Shown: positions 19,601 to 27,413 of the stretch, one piece after another | Layout of the letters: each line of letters starts with the position of its first letter | Numbering within the stretch: the stretch's first letter is position 1 | Assembly (NCBI GenBank): GCA_949316235.1 | Contig: OX438760.1 | Span: forward strand, 560,501 to 624,500 | DNA length: 64,000 nt | Direction: 5' to 3' | From: Oegoconia quadripuncta | Taxonomy: Eukaryota; Arthropoda; Insecta; Lepidoptera; Autostichidae | Position numbers and translations under genes: made by a program | The notes under the pieces: generated by a model | Database searches by the model: none | The model's input: only the letters and a program-made list of their open reading frames with translations | Told to the model about the DNA's origin: nothing

Positions 19601-21315
19601 TTATAATGAAGAAATTTATGGTTGGATAGTCTGTGGGATAAGTGCCTTTAATGAATTAACTAGTTGAATATCGAAATAACAACAAATATTTATCATAGCA
19701 AAACACAGCGCTTCAAATTACCGGTGGCGCCATCTAGCTTTAGTAAATAGATTTAAAGAATAACGATTTATTTGTTAAGAAAAATCGCTATGACTCGAAC
19801 TCGAACCATTAATACATTGCCGTTAGAATTGCCTACTCCTATTTTCCAGTGATTGCCTGGAAGAAGTCACTTCCAGTGATAAGGTCGCCATTGTAACTAC
19901 CGAACTAAGGTAGTTTCAAATTCCATGATTAAACAGTAACCGTTGTTGGTGCGCAGATAAAGAGGATTTTAATTTATATTATAAGAAATTCTATCTTTCG
20001 AAGTAAAACTATTCCTACTTCTGAATAGATATAAATAAATAAATCATTCAATCAATCAATCAAATATATTTATTAATTCATATGGTACATTAAAACATAA
20101 TATCTACATAATAATACTTAATTGAAACTGTAACACTGGTGCCTGAACTAGGAAAATTCTGTGTTTCAGGCGAAAGGGCTTCTATGACTTAAAATAATAT
20201 AATCATATAGATATAAGCTAAAAATCTATAAATAAAGTAGATATACAGAATAAATCTATGCTTAAAGATTACTTCAAGACAGTCAATAACTTCTCTGTAT
20301 CCTCGTAGGTCAAATTTTGAAGAAAATCTTGTAGTAATGTCTTATTATGACTGTAGGTAAGGTGGTACATGGCAATTTATGCATTTAATCTATTATAAAG
20401 AAGTGGTCCTAGGAACACGTAAAATCTAGATGAAAATGCGTGTTTTGTTCCTGCGTTGTTAGGGCAAACTATATCGTTTCGTCTTTCGTTAGTAATTTCA
20501 GTGCTATATGGAAGACTTTTGTGCTTTTTAAGTACGATATTTATTATAAATAATTGTCGGCTTGTTAATACTTTACAAGATTTATAAAGAAGATCAGTGG
20601 GGTAGAGAAATATACATTTCGGACACTTACACTGAATATCTAGTCCCATACTGAGCAAAGCTTGTACTGTGGATGCTAGATAAAACGATAAACATACATA
20701 AATATTTAATTACACATTCATGACTCGGTAATAAGTGTTCATATTCATCACGCAAACATAACCCTCACGGGATCCGAACCCGCAACCGCGGTTTCGCTGA
20801 TTTTTTTATGTACAACGGGTTAGTACTTGACCTTATTCACACTTGATGTTAAGTGGAGATGAGGTCGAAGGTGGACGCCTACTGCCATGGACACGCCAAC
20901 ATATTTGGGGAACTGGCTATCTTATCTATGACAACCGGAACACAACAATGCTATTAAAATAGCTGCTTGACGGAAGATTTGATAACAAGGATATAAAGCC
21001 AGGCGGGCATTTAAAATGCCCTACCAACAACCAAACCGAGTACTTAAACATGTACCCCGCTGGGGATCAAACCCGCGACCTACGATTCGTAAACCCCGTG
21101 ATCAGTCATCGTCAGTCAGCTTATCTGTTCTTTCTTTCTAGGATATCGGAGTGCCATTCTCCTACACCCTGGAGCTTCCAGGCTACGGCTTCCAGTTCCA
21201 AGTACCACCTCGCTTCATCGAGCACATCAACATGGAGACCTGGAGGGGAATCGCCGCCAGCGCCCGTCTGGCCAAGCAGTTCTACACTGGACCCTATCTC
21301 CCCCCGACACCTTAA
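4603..21315 (+). CDS. zinc carboxypeptidase (M14A) preproenzyme, 7 exons
   Basis: Secreted zinc exopeptidase that removes C-terminal residues from peptides; by family and by its signal peptide it probably acts in the larval gut lumen. Seven exons (4603-4679, 8078-8290, 9370-9463, 12594-12695, 16321-16536, 17765-18190, 21142-21315) have GT-AG borders and join in phase to 1302 nt, 433 residues plus stop, the usual length for the family. Residues 1-18 are a signal peptide; about 19-113 form the activation peptide, with Arg113 or Arg116 as trypsin-like activation sites. Aligned to bovine CPA, the zinc ligands are His183 and Glu186 (HAREW) and His311; substrate residues are Arg239, Asn258, Arg259 and Tyr365; the catalytic base is Glu387. 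Cys252 and Cys275 match the conserved disulfide. The specificity position 255 is Gln372, neither Asp (B type) nor Ile (A type), so substrate preference is open. The family call is seen; gut function is inferred. Confidence 0.96.
4718..4925 (-). mobile_element. SINE-B copy
   Basis: tRNA-derived: the inverse strand gives a box A (TTGGTGTAGTGG) and box B (GGGTTCGAATCCCGC) head and a body ending near TTTCGGACACTTAC. It lies 38 bp after exon 1. Other copies: 10018, 20602, 33925 and 60743. Confidence 0.75.
4926..5105 (-). mobile_element. SINE-C copy, 5' end decayed
   Basis: Body shows CGCCATCTAGTTCCACAC and AAAACATCCATAACTC as in the full copies at 28310-28570 and 50397-50662. It directly abuts SINE-B. 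Confidence 0.65.
5340..5646 (+). repeat. 16-bp minisatellite in intron 1
   Basis: About 19 degenerate units with consensus AGATTCTACAAATGTC. The period of 16 shifts frame each unit, so reading frames of 76-92 codons appear on both strands; they are artefacts. Confidence 0.9.
5647..6959. other. intron 1, little recognised
   Basis: 6180-6330 resembles an inverted LINE 3' UTR (CACTTTATTTGCATTG). 6760-6880 is a GC-richer patch whose + frame (KLAVFVASLYCQAYW...) looks like decayed transposase coding sequence, family not recognised. The rest is AT-rich. Confidence 0.35.
6960..7335. repeat. two 'CCCGTGGGTGTCG' LINE-type fragments
   Basis: AACCCGTCTTTTCCCGTGGG at 6978 and AACCCATCTCTTCCCGTGGG at 7165 begin related segments of a dispersed repeat. 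7226-7332 is shared with 48180-48240 and inverted at 48600-48700. Confidence 0.45.
7678..7999 (+). mobile_element. SINE-A, near full length, just before exon 2
   Basis: Starts CCGCCTCCATGGCTTAATG (box A region), box B GGTTCGATCCC, ends GTCGTGCATAAAAAAAAA. A short internal deletion removes the CTTCCACC segment. Ends 78 bp before exon 2. Confidence 0.9.
8078..8290 (+). CDS. carboxypeptidase exon 2 (activation peptide)
   Basis: The acceptor is ...TATTTCACAG|T at 8077/8078. The first base completes the split Asp26 codon, and 70 codons follow, encoding the prodomain (FSVHGIQLHDRSEQE and onward, rich in Glu, Asp and Leu). The exon ends CA|GTAAGT at 8291. The poly-A end of a SINE-A copy (to 7999) lies only 78 bp upstream. 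An open frame extends upstream of the acceptor, but it is SINE sequence and not coding. Confidence 0.94.
8583..8830 (+). mobile_element. 5S-rRNA-derived SINE, decayed copy
   Basis: AAGTTAAGCAACGTCTGGGG at 8599-8618 matches the 5S rRNA internal promoter (box A). It is followed by a body with AGTGTTTCCGTGATTC, shared with the better copy at 54134-54420. The box C part is eroded. Confidence 0.6.
8869..9198 (-). mobile_element. SINE-A, full length, intron 2
   Basis: T-run at 8869-8877 is the poly-A end; head GAGCCACGGAGACGGTTAA closes at 9198. All internal landmarks are present. Confidence 0.9.
9370..9463 (+). CDS. carboxypeptidase exon 3 (end of propeptide, activation site)
   Basis: Acceptor TTGCCTTTCAG at 9369; G completes Gln97, followed by 31 codons (ALEEFDEDLTRYRSSRAG...). 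The Arg-rich stretch RYRSSRAGR (residues 108-116) is where a trypsin-like protease would release the mature enzyme. Donor GAC|GTTAGT at 9464, phase 0. The intron on each side carries a minus-oriented SINE-A. Confidence 0.93.
9563..10013 (-). mobile_element. SINE-D interrupted by SINE-A
   Basis: Tail half at 9563-9661 (GATGATGATG inverse, CTACAGGGATATAGGCCTTC) and body half at 9945-10013 (GGCATGCAGGTTTCCTCACG) are separated by a SINE-A on the minus strand (9669-9912) that lacks its tRNA head and ends in a CAAACCGAAACC stutter. Confidence 0.7.
10018..10145 (-). mobile_element. SINE-B fragment
   Basis: Body only, from TTTCGGACACTTACACC to the ATATTTATATACAC region; the tRNA head is lost. Confidence 0.65.
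10640..10725 (-). mobile_element. SINE-E tRNA-like head
   Basis: The inverse strand reads GATGGCTCAGCGGTTAAG ... GGGTTCGATTCCCAG, a clear box A / box B pair, but the acceptor stem does not pair, so it is not a functional tRNA gene. A fragment with the same flank is at 36177-36240. Confidence 0.55.
10790..11035 (+). pseudogene. degraded LINE ORF2 C-terminus
   Basis: Broken frame with LTGHC-like start and spaced Cys residues typical of R1/Jockey-type ORF2 ends. Stops throughout. Confidence 0.35.
11850..12475 (-). mobile_element. two LINE 3' ends, minus strand
   Basis: 11873-11995 is an inverted LINE tail (TACACTTTATTGCACAACAG). 12035-12475 is another whose inverse translates to a C-terminus (IRRAQTLNAFKVAVKEHF) like the one at 22740. 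Confidence 0.55.
12594..12695 (+). CDS. carboxypeptidase exon 4
   Basis: Acceptor TTCCACCAG at 12593. 34 codons, phase 0 at both ends, with VDDYLEMIAAQYPDIV at the start of the mature catalytic domain and ending GRPIKYLK. Donor AAG|GTAGTT at 12696. A nearly complete + strand SINE-A starts 74 bp into the following intron. Confidence 0.94.
12769..13127 (+). mobile_element. SINE-A, full length, 74 bp after exon 4
   Basis: Head AACCGCCTTCGTGGCTC, box B GGTTCGATCCC, tail GTGCATAAAAAAAAAA. It carries a small duplication (CACTTAACATCA / AATTAACATCA). Confidence 0.9.
13871..14105 (+). repeat. 'CCCGCGGCTTCGCC' dispersed repeat
   Basis: Starts CTAGCTTTCCGCCCGCGG and ends ACTTTCGTATTTATAATATT. Further copies at 45988-46220, 46240-46445 and 63280-63500, a fragment at 1255-1300 and a distant relative at 57275-57440. 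Abundant in Lepidoptera in my recollection; class uncertain. Confidence 0.7.
14134..14515. mobile_element. MITE-1 (TA target, TTAGGTC ends)
   Basis: Terminal inverted repeats TTAGGTCTTTTCCTATGAAA / TTTCATAGGTGAGGACCTAA, TA on both sides (14132-14133, 14516-14517), 382 bp, no coding capacity. Tc1/mariner-like by its TA target. Copies at 19019-19386 (5' truncated) and 58113-58536. Confidence 0.85.
15182..15400 (-). mobile_element. LINE-q 3' end with C-terminal codons
   Basis: The inverse strand gives RTAKAWNSLP-like coding followed by the GTGAGATTGTGGTCAAAAG 3' UTR; compare 26255-26650. Confidence 0.65.
15669..16064 (-). mobile_element. two truncated SINE-A copies
   Basis: 15669-15889 lacks the tRNA head and part of the tail. 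15951-16064 holds only the 3' third, ending ACACATTTGGGA. Both are in intron 4 of the carboxypeptidase. Confidence 0.8.
16321..16536 (+). CDS. carboxypeptidase exon 5 (first zinc motif)
   Basis: Acceptor CGGCTTCCAG at 16320; 72 codons, phase 0. It encodes the zinc-binding HAREW at residues 183-187 (His183, Glu186) and the NPDGYEFT segment at 224-231 that precedes the substrate-binding arginine. Donor AAT|GTTAGT at 16537. Confidence 0.95.
17075..17217. mobile_element. palindromic MITE, copy 1
   Basis: Inverted arms of about 41 bp (GTGTCGATTCGGATGTACAC ... CTAAAAC and inverse) around a 54-bp centre. The same arms recur at 49666-49749 with a much shorter centre, so it is a mobile family and not a chance hairpin. 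Confidence 0.8.
17287..17570 (-). mobile_element. LINE-r 3' end
   Basis: Inverse of the LINE-r 3' UTR: TGCTTTATTTTGTAGGTACA, then GAAGAACAAGCAAGAA. Same block as 60843-61080. Confidence 0.65.
17580..17742 (+). mobile_element. SINE-C, internally deleted, just before exon 6
   Basis: Head GACCTGTTTGTGTAGTGGTT at about 17590, then a jump to the 3' body (TATCAACCATCTGGTATCC ... GATGGCGCTGTGTGTATG). The TTTATT-rich end runs into the exon 6 polypyrimidine tract, so the acceptor context was probably built next to this insertion. Confidence 0.75.
17765..18190 (+). CDS. carboxypeptidase exon 6 (catalytic core)
   Basis: Acceptor GCCTTTCCAG at 17764; 142 codons, phase 0. It encodes Arg239 (equivalent of Arg127), GVDANRNFD with Asn258-Arg259 (144/145), the Cys252-Cys275 pair, the third zinc ligand His311 in NIHSHGN, and VLYGTSGSAQDYA, where Tyr365 is the equivalent of Tyr248 and Gln372 of residue 255. 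Donor CAG|GTAAAT at 18191. A + strand SINE-C ends about 25 bp upstream of the acceptor. Confidence 0.96.
18320..18575 (-). mobile_element. LINE-r tail and SINE-C fragments
   Basis: 18330-18420 shows GAAGAACGAGCAAGAAACTC (LINE-r 3' UTR inverse). 18440-18575 is SINE-C body without the tRNA head. Confidence 0.6.
19019..19386. mobile_element. MITE-1, left end truncated
   Basis: Lacks the left TTAGGTC terminus but keeps the right CATAGGTAAGGACCTAA end followed by TA. It carries a short TTTGTATGGAGAAAACAGTC segment missing from the copy at 14134. Confidence 0.8.
19387..20601. other. intron 6, minor repeats only
   Basis: Fragments of LINE 3' UTR near 19820-19900 (TGATTGCCTGGAAGAA), an AATC microsatellite near 20040-20065 and AT-rich sequence. 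No exon signals supported. Confidence 0.4.
20602..20795 (-). mobile_element. SINE-B copy
   Basis: TTTCGGACACTTACAC at the left, tRNA head (GGGATCCGAACCCGCAACCG) at the right; ends at the poly-T of the next SINE-A. Confidence 0.75.
20801..21097 (-). mobile_element. SINE-A, ends 44 bp before exon 7
   Basis: Poly-T at 20802-20808, all body landmarks, box B inverse GGGATCAAACCC (one mismatch); the extreme head is lost after TCGTAAACCC. Confidence 0.85.
21142..21315 (+). CDS. carboxypeptidase exon 7 (catalytic Glu, C-terminus)
   Basis: Acceptor TTCTTTCTAG at 21141; 57 codons then TAA at 21313. It carries the catalytic glutamate in SYTLELPG (Glu387, equivalent of Glu270, exactly 22 residues after Tyr365 as in CPA) and the amphipathic C-terminal helix ending YTGPYLPPTP. 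A minus-oriented SINE-A ends about 44 bp upstream of the acceptor. Downstream there is no canonical AATAAA close by; AATATA at 21339-21344 is the best poly(A) signal candidate. Confidence 0.95.
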   Translation, partial: DIGVPFSYTLELPGYGFQFQVPPRFIEHINMETWRGIAASARLAKQFYTGPYLPPTP

Positions 21316-21420
21316 ACCTTAAACTCTGTATCGCTTGTAATATAAATGAATCTACAGCTTTTCTTTTTTTATTTCAATTGAATATAACCGCCTCCGTGGC
21401 ATTGAGCCATTTTCCTCACG
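21316..21420 (+). other. carboxypeptidase 3' UTR region
   Basis: Short 3' flank with AATATA at 21339. 21390-21410 resembles a SINE-A head (CCGCCTCCGTGGCATTGAG), so the transcript end probably lies before it. Confidence 0.4.
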
Positions 21421-21424
21421 ACCA

Positions 21425-21620
21425 TCTTTTTTAGTTACACAGCGCCATCTAGTTCCACACAAAGGAACTAGGCTTGTATTATGGATACCATACGGTTGTT
21501 AAACTACACAAATACATTTTTTTTTGTAAATAAATACATGAATATAAATGAAAAACATCCATATGCCAATATAAATGAAAAACATCCATAACTCGGAAAC
21601 ACATGCCAATACCTTCTATT
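21425..21620 (-). mobile_element. SINE-C without tRNA head
   Basis: ACACAGCGCCATCTAGTTCC to AAAAACATCCATAACTCGG, with a 20-bp duplication of the AATGAAAAACATCCAT part. Confidence 0.7.
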
Positions 21621-22230
21621 TCACTTATCTAATATGCCCAATTTTTTATCCGTACGTTAAAAAAAGGCAGCCATTATAAAAAAATAAAAAATTCCAATTA
21701 CGCTAATCTCTGATTACAAAATTATGAGACATTTATACCGGTTTATGAATACATTATCTCCACTATTGGGGATATTTAATCAATCAGATGTCATCGACAC
21801 TCGCGAATGAAATGAAAAAAAAAAATTATAATAATTGAAACTTGGCGTTCATTATGCCTTTTATGTGTAAAATATTTCAGAAACACGATTGAAGACTTGG
21901 CTTCTGCCATTATAAAGAAAAAAAATGAACAAGTAAATTGAAGACTTGGCTTATGCCTGGCTACTAACCCCTGATTGAAGATGACTGAAAATTAATGACT
22001 AGGCTGTATGGCTTGTTCCTTTGCCTTTCTCTCATGAAGAGGGATAAAAAAAAAAAAAAAAACTCTGATTTAAAAGGATTTTGTCGTCCAGTAGCGCTCT
22101 CATTGGATACATTAAGATTTCTTTTTAAATACAGAATAAAAAAAACTTCTATTTCACTTACCTAATATGCCCAATTTTTTCCTTACGTTAAAAAAACTCA
22201 TCCGGTATAAGGACTAGCAAATACATAGCA
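21621..22230. other. MITE-2-like debris
   Basis: 22080-22140 has CAGTAGCGCTCTCATTGG and ATTTCTTTTTAAATACAG, the MITE-2 terminal region seen at 30745 and 31958. ACTTCTATTTCACTTACCTA recurs at 21600, 22147 and 25225. Confidence 0.4.
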
Positions 22231-22262
22231 CACCCAAACTCGCACACACACACACACACACA
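22231..22262. repeat. (CA)n microsatellite
   Basis: ACACACACACACACACAC run. Confidence 0.9.
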
Positions 22263-22440
22263 TTATGTCATACCAATTCAATTCAATTCAAATACTCTGT
22301 ATTGCACAATTAACAAAAGCTACATGGAGAATACAGCGTACATCATTAATCGCACAAAAAGGCGGCCTTATCGCTAACAGCGATCTCTTCCAGGCAAACC
22401 TTATGGTAAATATACAAGCTACCAGTAGGTGAGGTTTGCA
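22262..22440 (-). mobile_element. LINE 3' end, minus strand
   Basis: Inverse of a typical lepidopteran LINE 3' UTR (AGGCGGCCTTATCGCTAACA, GATCTCTTCCAGGCAA), with (AATTC)n at the tail side. Confidence 0.6.
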
Positions 22441-22739
22441 CTAACAGTAGCAATACGGGTGTATTTTATAGTTGTTAAGAAATATAACGTAAAGATAAAA
22501 ATAACATAAACTAAGCCTACAAACTATAACTAGATAATTTAAGTACACTTAAACATATAATATATTATTAACTACATAAAACACACAAATTTATATATAT
22601 ATATATATTAAATATATAAATATATAATATTAAATATATAAAAAATTAAATAAATAAAATACATGCCATTTGTTTGCTCAGAAATAACTTAGAAATCATA
22701 TTGATAACCACGGAGAAGATAAGAGGACTTTCAATATTT

Positions 22740-22994
22740 TTTTTTTTTTTATTGAAGGAAGTGCGCTTTGACTTGCGTTTTGAAGACGTTTATTGATGGA
22801 GCGCGGCGAATTTACTCCGGAAGAGAGTTCCAAAGGCGTACAGCTTGTAGCGTAAAAGACTGACCATAAAATTTGAATAGATTTTTGGGGACGTAAAGAC
22901 GAAGGTTGCCAGTGGAACGCAAGTGTAGACTATGAGTAGAGGAAAGGAATTGGAACTGTTGCTTTAGATATTGTGGAGTCGTAGGATTGAACAA
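22740..22994 (-). pseudogene. LINE ORF2 C-terminus
   Basis: The inverse frame 22994-22812 encodes NLFKFYGQSFTLQAVRLWNS, then a stop and decayed continuation; the VRLWNSLP motif is typical of non-LTR C-termini. Confidence 0.6.
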
Positions 22995-23234
22995 AACTGA
23001 ATATAGAAGGCAGAGAATGTGAACATCTCTAAGATGACGAATGGTGGTATACCAATATGAAATACAAATATAATAAAACGTATTAGATAAACTAAATACC
23101 TAACTTTATGAACTAGCGGTACTGTATTTGGGATAGTGATTAGTTTATTTTAACATTCTTGTTTTTGAGGAGGAACTGTTTTCTATAGCTTTGGCCTAGT
23201 ATGGGAGGCAGGGATCCCTACTGGTGATTTTTCT

Positions 23235-23672
23235 ATCATCATCATATCAGTCGAAAGACGTTCACTGCTGGACAAAGGCCTCCTCCAAAGATTTCCACAA
23301 CGATCGGTCCTGTGCTGCCCGCATCTAGTGGCTTCCCGCGATCTTTACCAGATCGTCGGTCCACCTCGTGGGGGGCCTACCCTTTCCGCCCCAACGACCG
23401 TCGATCCTACGAGCAATATGCCCCGTCCACTGCCACTTCAGTTTGGCAATTCTTCGGGCTATATCGGTCACTTAGGTTCTCCTGCGTATCTCCTCATTTC
23501 TGATTCGATCCCGCAGGGAGACTCTGAGCATAGCTCTCTCCATTGCTCTTTGGGTGACCTTGAGCCTTCTTATGACGTCCATAGTGAGCGACCACGTTTC
23601 AGTTCCGTATGTCATCACTGGCAACACACACTGATCAAAGACTTTCGTCTGAGACATTGCGGTATATACGAG
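23235..23672 (-). pseudogene. RTE-type LINE ORF C-terminus, broken
   Basis: Inverse frames give FDQCVLPVMTYGTETW, then ARRIAKLKWQWTGHIARR, GRPPTRWTDDL and AAQDRSLWKSL: the standard RTE endonuclease/RT-protein end. Stops and frameshifts split it. Confidence 0.8.
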
Positions 23673-24179
23673 TATTATACCGCAATTTTTCTACCAATTG
23701 TTGTTTAATTAAATAGTGCTTAAATTTAATTAAGTACCAGGTTCTTCTTTTGTAATAAGTTACACATTAAGTTATGAGTTAAGTTAGTTGTTGTGAAATT
23801 CCGGGTCAGAACGCTTCCACCTTCAAGTACCAAGCCGTTTTGCAAAAAAAAAAAAAATTATTTCAAAATTGGTTAAGATTCAAATAAATAAACATTCTTA
23901 TTATTATTAATATACCAAAGTTAATCAAAAACTTAAATAGCCATACATATTTGGTTGGCAGTCCTATAAGGCATCAAGTATGAAGAGAAATCAAATAGAT
24001 ATGTTGCATAGTTTACGCGTACATTCCCAACCATTATAATGTGAACTGTACATATATCTTTACCTGAAATGATATAAAATATATCTAATAATATAATCTT
24101 ATATGGTGGCCAACTGTCCAAGCCTAATGCCAAGAGACCTACAATAGATAAACATTTAATGAAGTTGATAATTCCAGTG

Positions 24180-24382
24180 ACAGGTGCGTTGTACCTGCGC
24201 ATGCGCTTGCGATACGAGATGTGACGTGCGCGACGCTGCCATACTTACTACAGAGTTATGGACGTTGCCGCTCCGTGCAGAAAACCCACAAGCGTTTTCC
24301 AGTTGACGCACTGTGTCAGTTTGAGAGCGTTTATGAGGAACTGTGATTGCGTTAACCGTCCTCAGTTATAATTAGTACCATT
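24180..24382 (+). promoter_or_regulatory. CpG-rich promoter-like segment with first-exon donor
   Basis: A GC-rich island in AT-rich DNA contains TGCGCATGCGC at 24196-24206 (perfect NRF-1/Ewg-type palindrome), TGACGTGCGCG at 24222, TGTGTCAGTTTG (initiator-like) at 24315, and ends at ATT|GTAAGT (24383). It could be the promoter and untranslated first exon of the small-protein gene downstream. No protein-coding frame runs through it. Confidence 0.4.
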
Positions 24383-24479
24383 GTAAGTATTTAGTTAATT
24401 ATTTTAAGCCCATATTTGATCATTATTGTTATATGAAACGTGTCTCATTCCGATTCATATGTTAAAGTCAAAAAATCTT

Positions 24480-24860
24480 AATTTTCTAGGCATACAGGGT
24501 CACTTAAAATACTTTATAATTATAAAAAAAGTTAGTCGAAGTCGGAGGGAGAGAAATGAGATCGTTGTGCCTAAGTGATATAGCAGGAGGTCGGAGACAG
24601 ATTTGGGAAAGAAGTTCTGGACAATCAATCGACCCAGAAGACCCATAGAATACGTGCAGATGAACATAGGCTGTTTTTATTCTGTATTTAAAAAGAAATC
24701 TTAATGTATCCAATGAAGACGCTACTGGACGAGAAAACTAATTGGAATTTTTTATTTTTTATACTGGCTGAGTTTTTTTACCGTAACGAAAAAAATTGGG
24801 TAGATTTGGTAAGTGATGTAGAAGGTATTGGCATGTGTTCTCGAGTTTGGGATGGATTTT
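24480..24860. repeat. MITE-2-like fragment
   Basis: 24665-24735 carries TTTAAAAAGAAATCTTAATG and CGCTACTGGACG, the inverse of the MITE-2 terminus. Confidence 0.4.
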
Positions 24861-24864
24861 TTCA

Positions 24865-25005
24865 TTTATAGTTATGTATTAATTTACAAAAAAATATGTA
24901 TTTGTGTAGTTTAACAACCATCTGGTATCCATAATACAAGCCTAGTTCCTTAGTATGGAACTAGATGGCGCTGTGTGTATGTGCAAATATATTTATTTAT
25001 TATTA
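24865..25005 (+). mobile_element. SINE-C 3' body
   Basis: TTAACAACCATCTGGTATCC to GGCGCTGTGTGTATG, then TTTATT. Confidence 0.7.
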
Positions 25006-25339
25006 TTATAGTTTTTTTTTTAAACCATAATCGAATAAAGCTGTAATTGTATCTTATTCCACATAATTACATCATTAAATGAAATAAATAAAAAAAAACT
25101 TGGAGGAAATATGAGATCCAATAAATTTCGCATGCTAGGAACCCTGCAAATCATGCCAGTAGCATATCAAGCAAGGCAATGGGCGGCGCTTGCGTTTTTG
25201 AAAAAAAAAATAAACTACCTATGCCAATAACTTCTATTTCACTTACCTGATATGCCCTATTTTTTTCCTTACGGTAAAAAACTCATCCGGTATAACTTTA
25301 TGCGGATGATCTAACATAAGCAGCTTTGTCATGAAATAC

Positions 25340-25751
25340 TTCTTTTTCTTATTTTTGAGGATGGCAACCAGTCAACCTCACTGTCGAGGGACATTACTGC
25401 CAGTTTCGAGTGAAAAATTTTATTTCTCTTATTTCTTCAGTTTATAAGTCAGTCTCAGTCAAAACAAGTAATTCGTCCTATATATACTTGGCGTATACAG
25501 AGTCTAGTCACGGTCAAGTCATTCTTCAGTAAAGTGGTAGAATGCTTAACAAAAGATTTTGGCGGCTTCTTGTGGGAACCCGAAAGCTCCGTTACGCACT
25601 TTAATTTACACTTCCTTTCGCCTGTACACCAACACTAACGTTTGCTGCACAATATTCTGCCATTATTAAGCTTAAAAGATAGGATGCACAAATTATAAGA
25701 ATTATAAAGAAAAATGCAACTTCGCTCGCCGAGATCCCGCCAAAAAGCCCA
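25340..25751 (+). repeat. repeat R, left copy of an inverted pair
   Basis: About 410 bp, from TCTTATTTTTGAGGATGGCA to GATCCCGCCAAAAAGCCC. The inverse copy is at 27011-27413 and a third partial copy (+) at 63644-63942. No coding capacity; family unknown to me. Confidence 0.85.
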
Positions 25752-26067
25752 TGAAATACTTATGCTGCCAACTATACAAGAAACTCTACCAAAGATTATA
25801 TATTCTGTGACCATATAAGTTATCCAAAATAAACGCATCGACACAGCGCACTTTCTCGCATAACCTGTTTAGATCAACCCAGTTTTATCACCACAACCAA
25901 AACTATATACCTCTCGTTTCATTGTATACTTCTACTGTTAGCGTAAAAGAGCGGGACATAGTTTGCGTAACACAGTTATTCTACGACATCTCATTCATTC
26001 CTATATCAGGGATAGCGTTGCGCGTGTGATATTGTTTACATATTTATTCTTGTGTTTTGTTGATATA

Positions 26068-26112
26068 ATGTTCTTGCAATATCAAATTATTGCTACCTTT
26101 GGATTATCAGCT
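26068..26112 (+). CDS. candidate small membrane protein, coding exon 1
   Basis: ATG at 26068 opens MFLQYQIIATFGLSA and ends at GCT|GTGAGT (26113). The frame is open upstream to another ATG at 25963, which would add 35 residues with a further hydrophobic stretch, so the start is uncertain. Joined to 27597-27755 it gives 67 residues with a membrane segment at about 7-31. No family recognised. Support: in-phase splice sites, the long open second exon and the promoter-like segment upstream. Confidence 0.35.
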
Positions 26113-26254
26113 GTGAGTATACTTAATAATTCTATATGTACGTAGATGTTTGTTTGAAAATATACCTGACAAAATCCCGTAAACACGCGTAGTTATTGAT
26201 AAAAGGTAACAACTTTGTTTAAAATTATATCAATAATTGTGCCTATTATTAAAT

Positions 26255-26650
26255 TGTGTGAGAGATTTCCACCATCGCCATTTCATTTTCGGACTACTAG
26301 GCGTGGGGAGGGATTCCACCCGTATGTAGTTAACATACCGAACATTCGCACTAAAAGATTCGATTCTTCATTCATAATGCGAACAGCCAAGGCATGGAAC
26401 TCCCTTCCGGCGTCAGTCTTTCCTGAATCCTACAACCTTGGGATCTTCAAGAGCATGGTGAATAGGCATCTACTGAGATCGCATGCTTCATCTTCGGCCA
26501 CATCGTCACTTCCCCTCAGGTGAGATTGTGGTCAAAAGATGATATGAATGAAATAGGTGTGAATGATGAGGTAACGGCTGACAGAGGAGATGGGAAGAAA
26601 AAGGCGTACTGCGCCGACCCCAAATAAATTGGGACCATGGCAAGAAGGTA
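26255..26650 (+). mobile_element. LINE-q 3' end with intact C-terminal frame
   Basis: Open frame to TGA at 26521 encodes RRGEGFHPYVVNIPNIRTKR and MRTAKAWNSLPASVFPESYN, a non-LTR C-terminus. The 3' UTR carries GCGCCGACCCCAAATAAATT and a GATG tail. It lies in the intron of the candidate small gene. Confidence 0.75.
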
Positions 26651-27010
26651 CATTATGATGAAATGTGCTTATCTACTATATGACCAAATAATCTAGGGCT
26701 AATTTTATCCAGACGCCAAACAACCTGAGTCGCATATTGTCCAAATTGTATTTTGATGGGCCACGCTTTGTTCAAATATAGCGTTATGTCCAAGTCTCGG
26801 TTTGTCAATGTCGTGCTTGTAACATAGAGAAAACATGATCTCATAAATATTAAAGCAGGGCCACTGCGAATCAGTGAATTTATGTCAGACAGTCAGTGTA
26901 TTCAAGCCGCCCCTGTAAGCCAACGACTTGGCCTCACGAATTGGAAACAGGTAGTCCCTTGCAGTTAAAAGTGATCCCTCTAGAGTCCTCTATCGCTTTA
27001 AAACAAAACA

Positions 27011-27413
27011 AGGCTTTTTGGCGGGATCTCGGCGAGTGAAGTTGCATTTTTCTTTATAATTCTTATAATTTGTGCATTCTAACTTTTAAGGCTTAATAAT
27101 GGCAGAATATTGTGCAGCAAACGTTAGTGATGGTGTACAGGTGAAAGGAAGTCTAAATTAAAGTGCGTAACGGAGCTTCCCACAAGAAACCGCCAAAATC
27201 TTTTGTAAAGCATTCTGCCACTTTACTGAAGAATGACTTGACCGTGACTAGACTCTGTATACGCCAAGTATACGATGAATTACTTGTTTTGACTAAGACT
27301 GACTTATAAACTGAAGAAATAAGAGAAATAAAATTTTTCACTCGAAACTGGCAGTAATGTCCCTCGACAGTGAGGTTGACTGGTTGCCATCCTCAAAAAT
27401 AAGAAGAAGAAAA
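27011..27413 (-). repeat. repeat R, right copy of the inverted pair
   Basis: Inverse of 25340-25751 along nearly its whole length with scattered substitutions. The pair could form a stem of about 400 bp in a transcript that crosses 26 kb. Confidence 0.85.
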
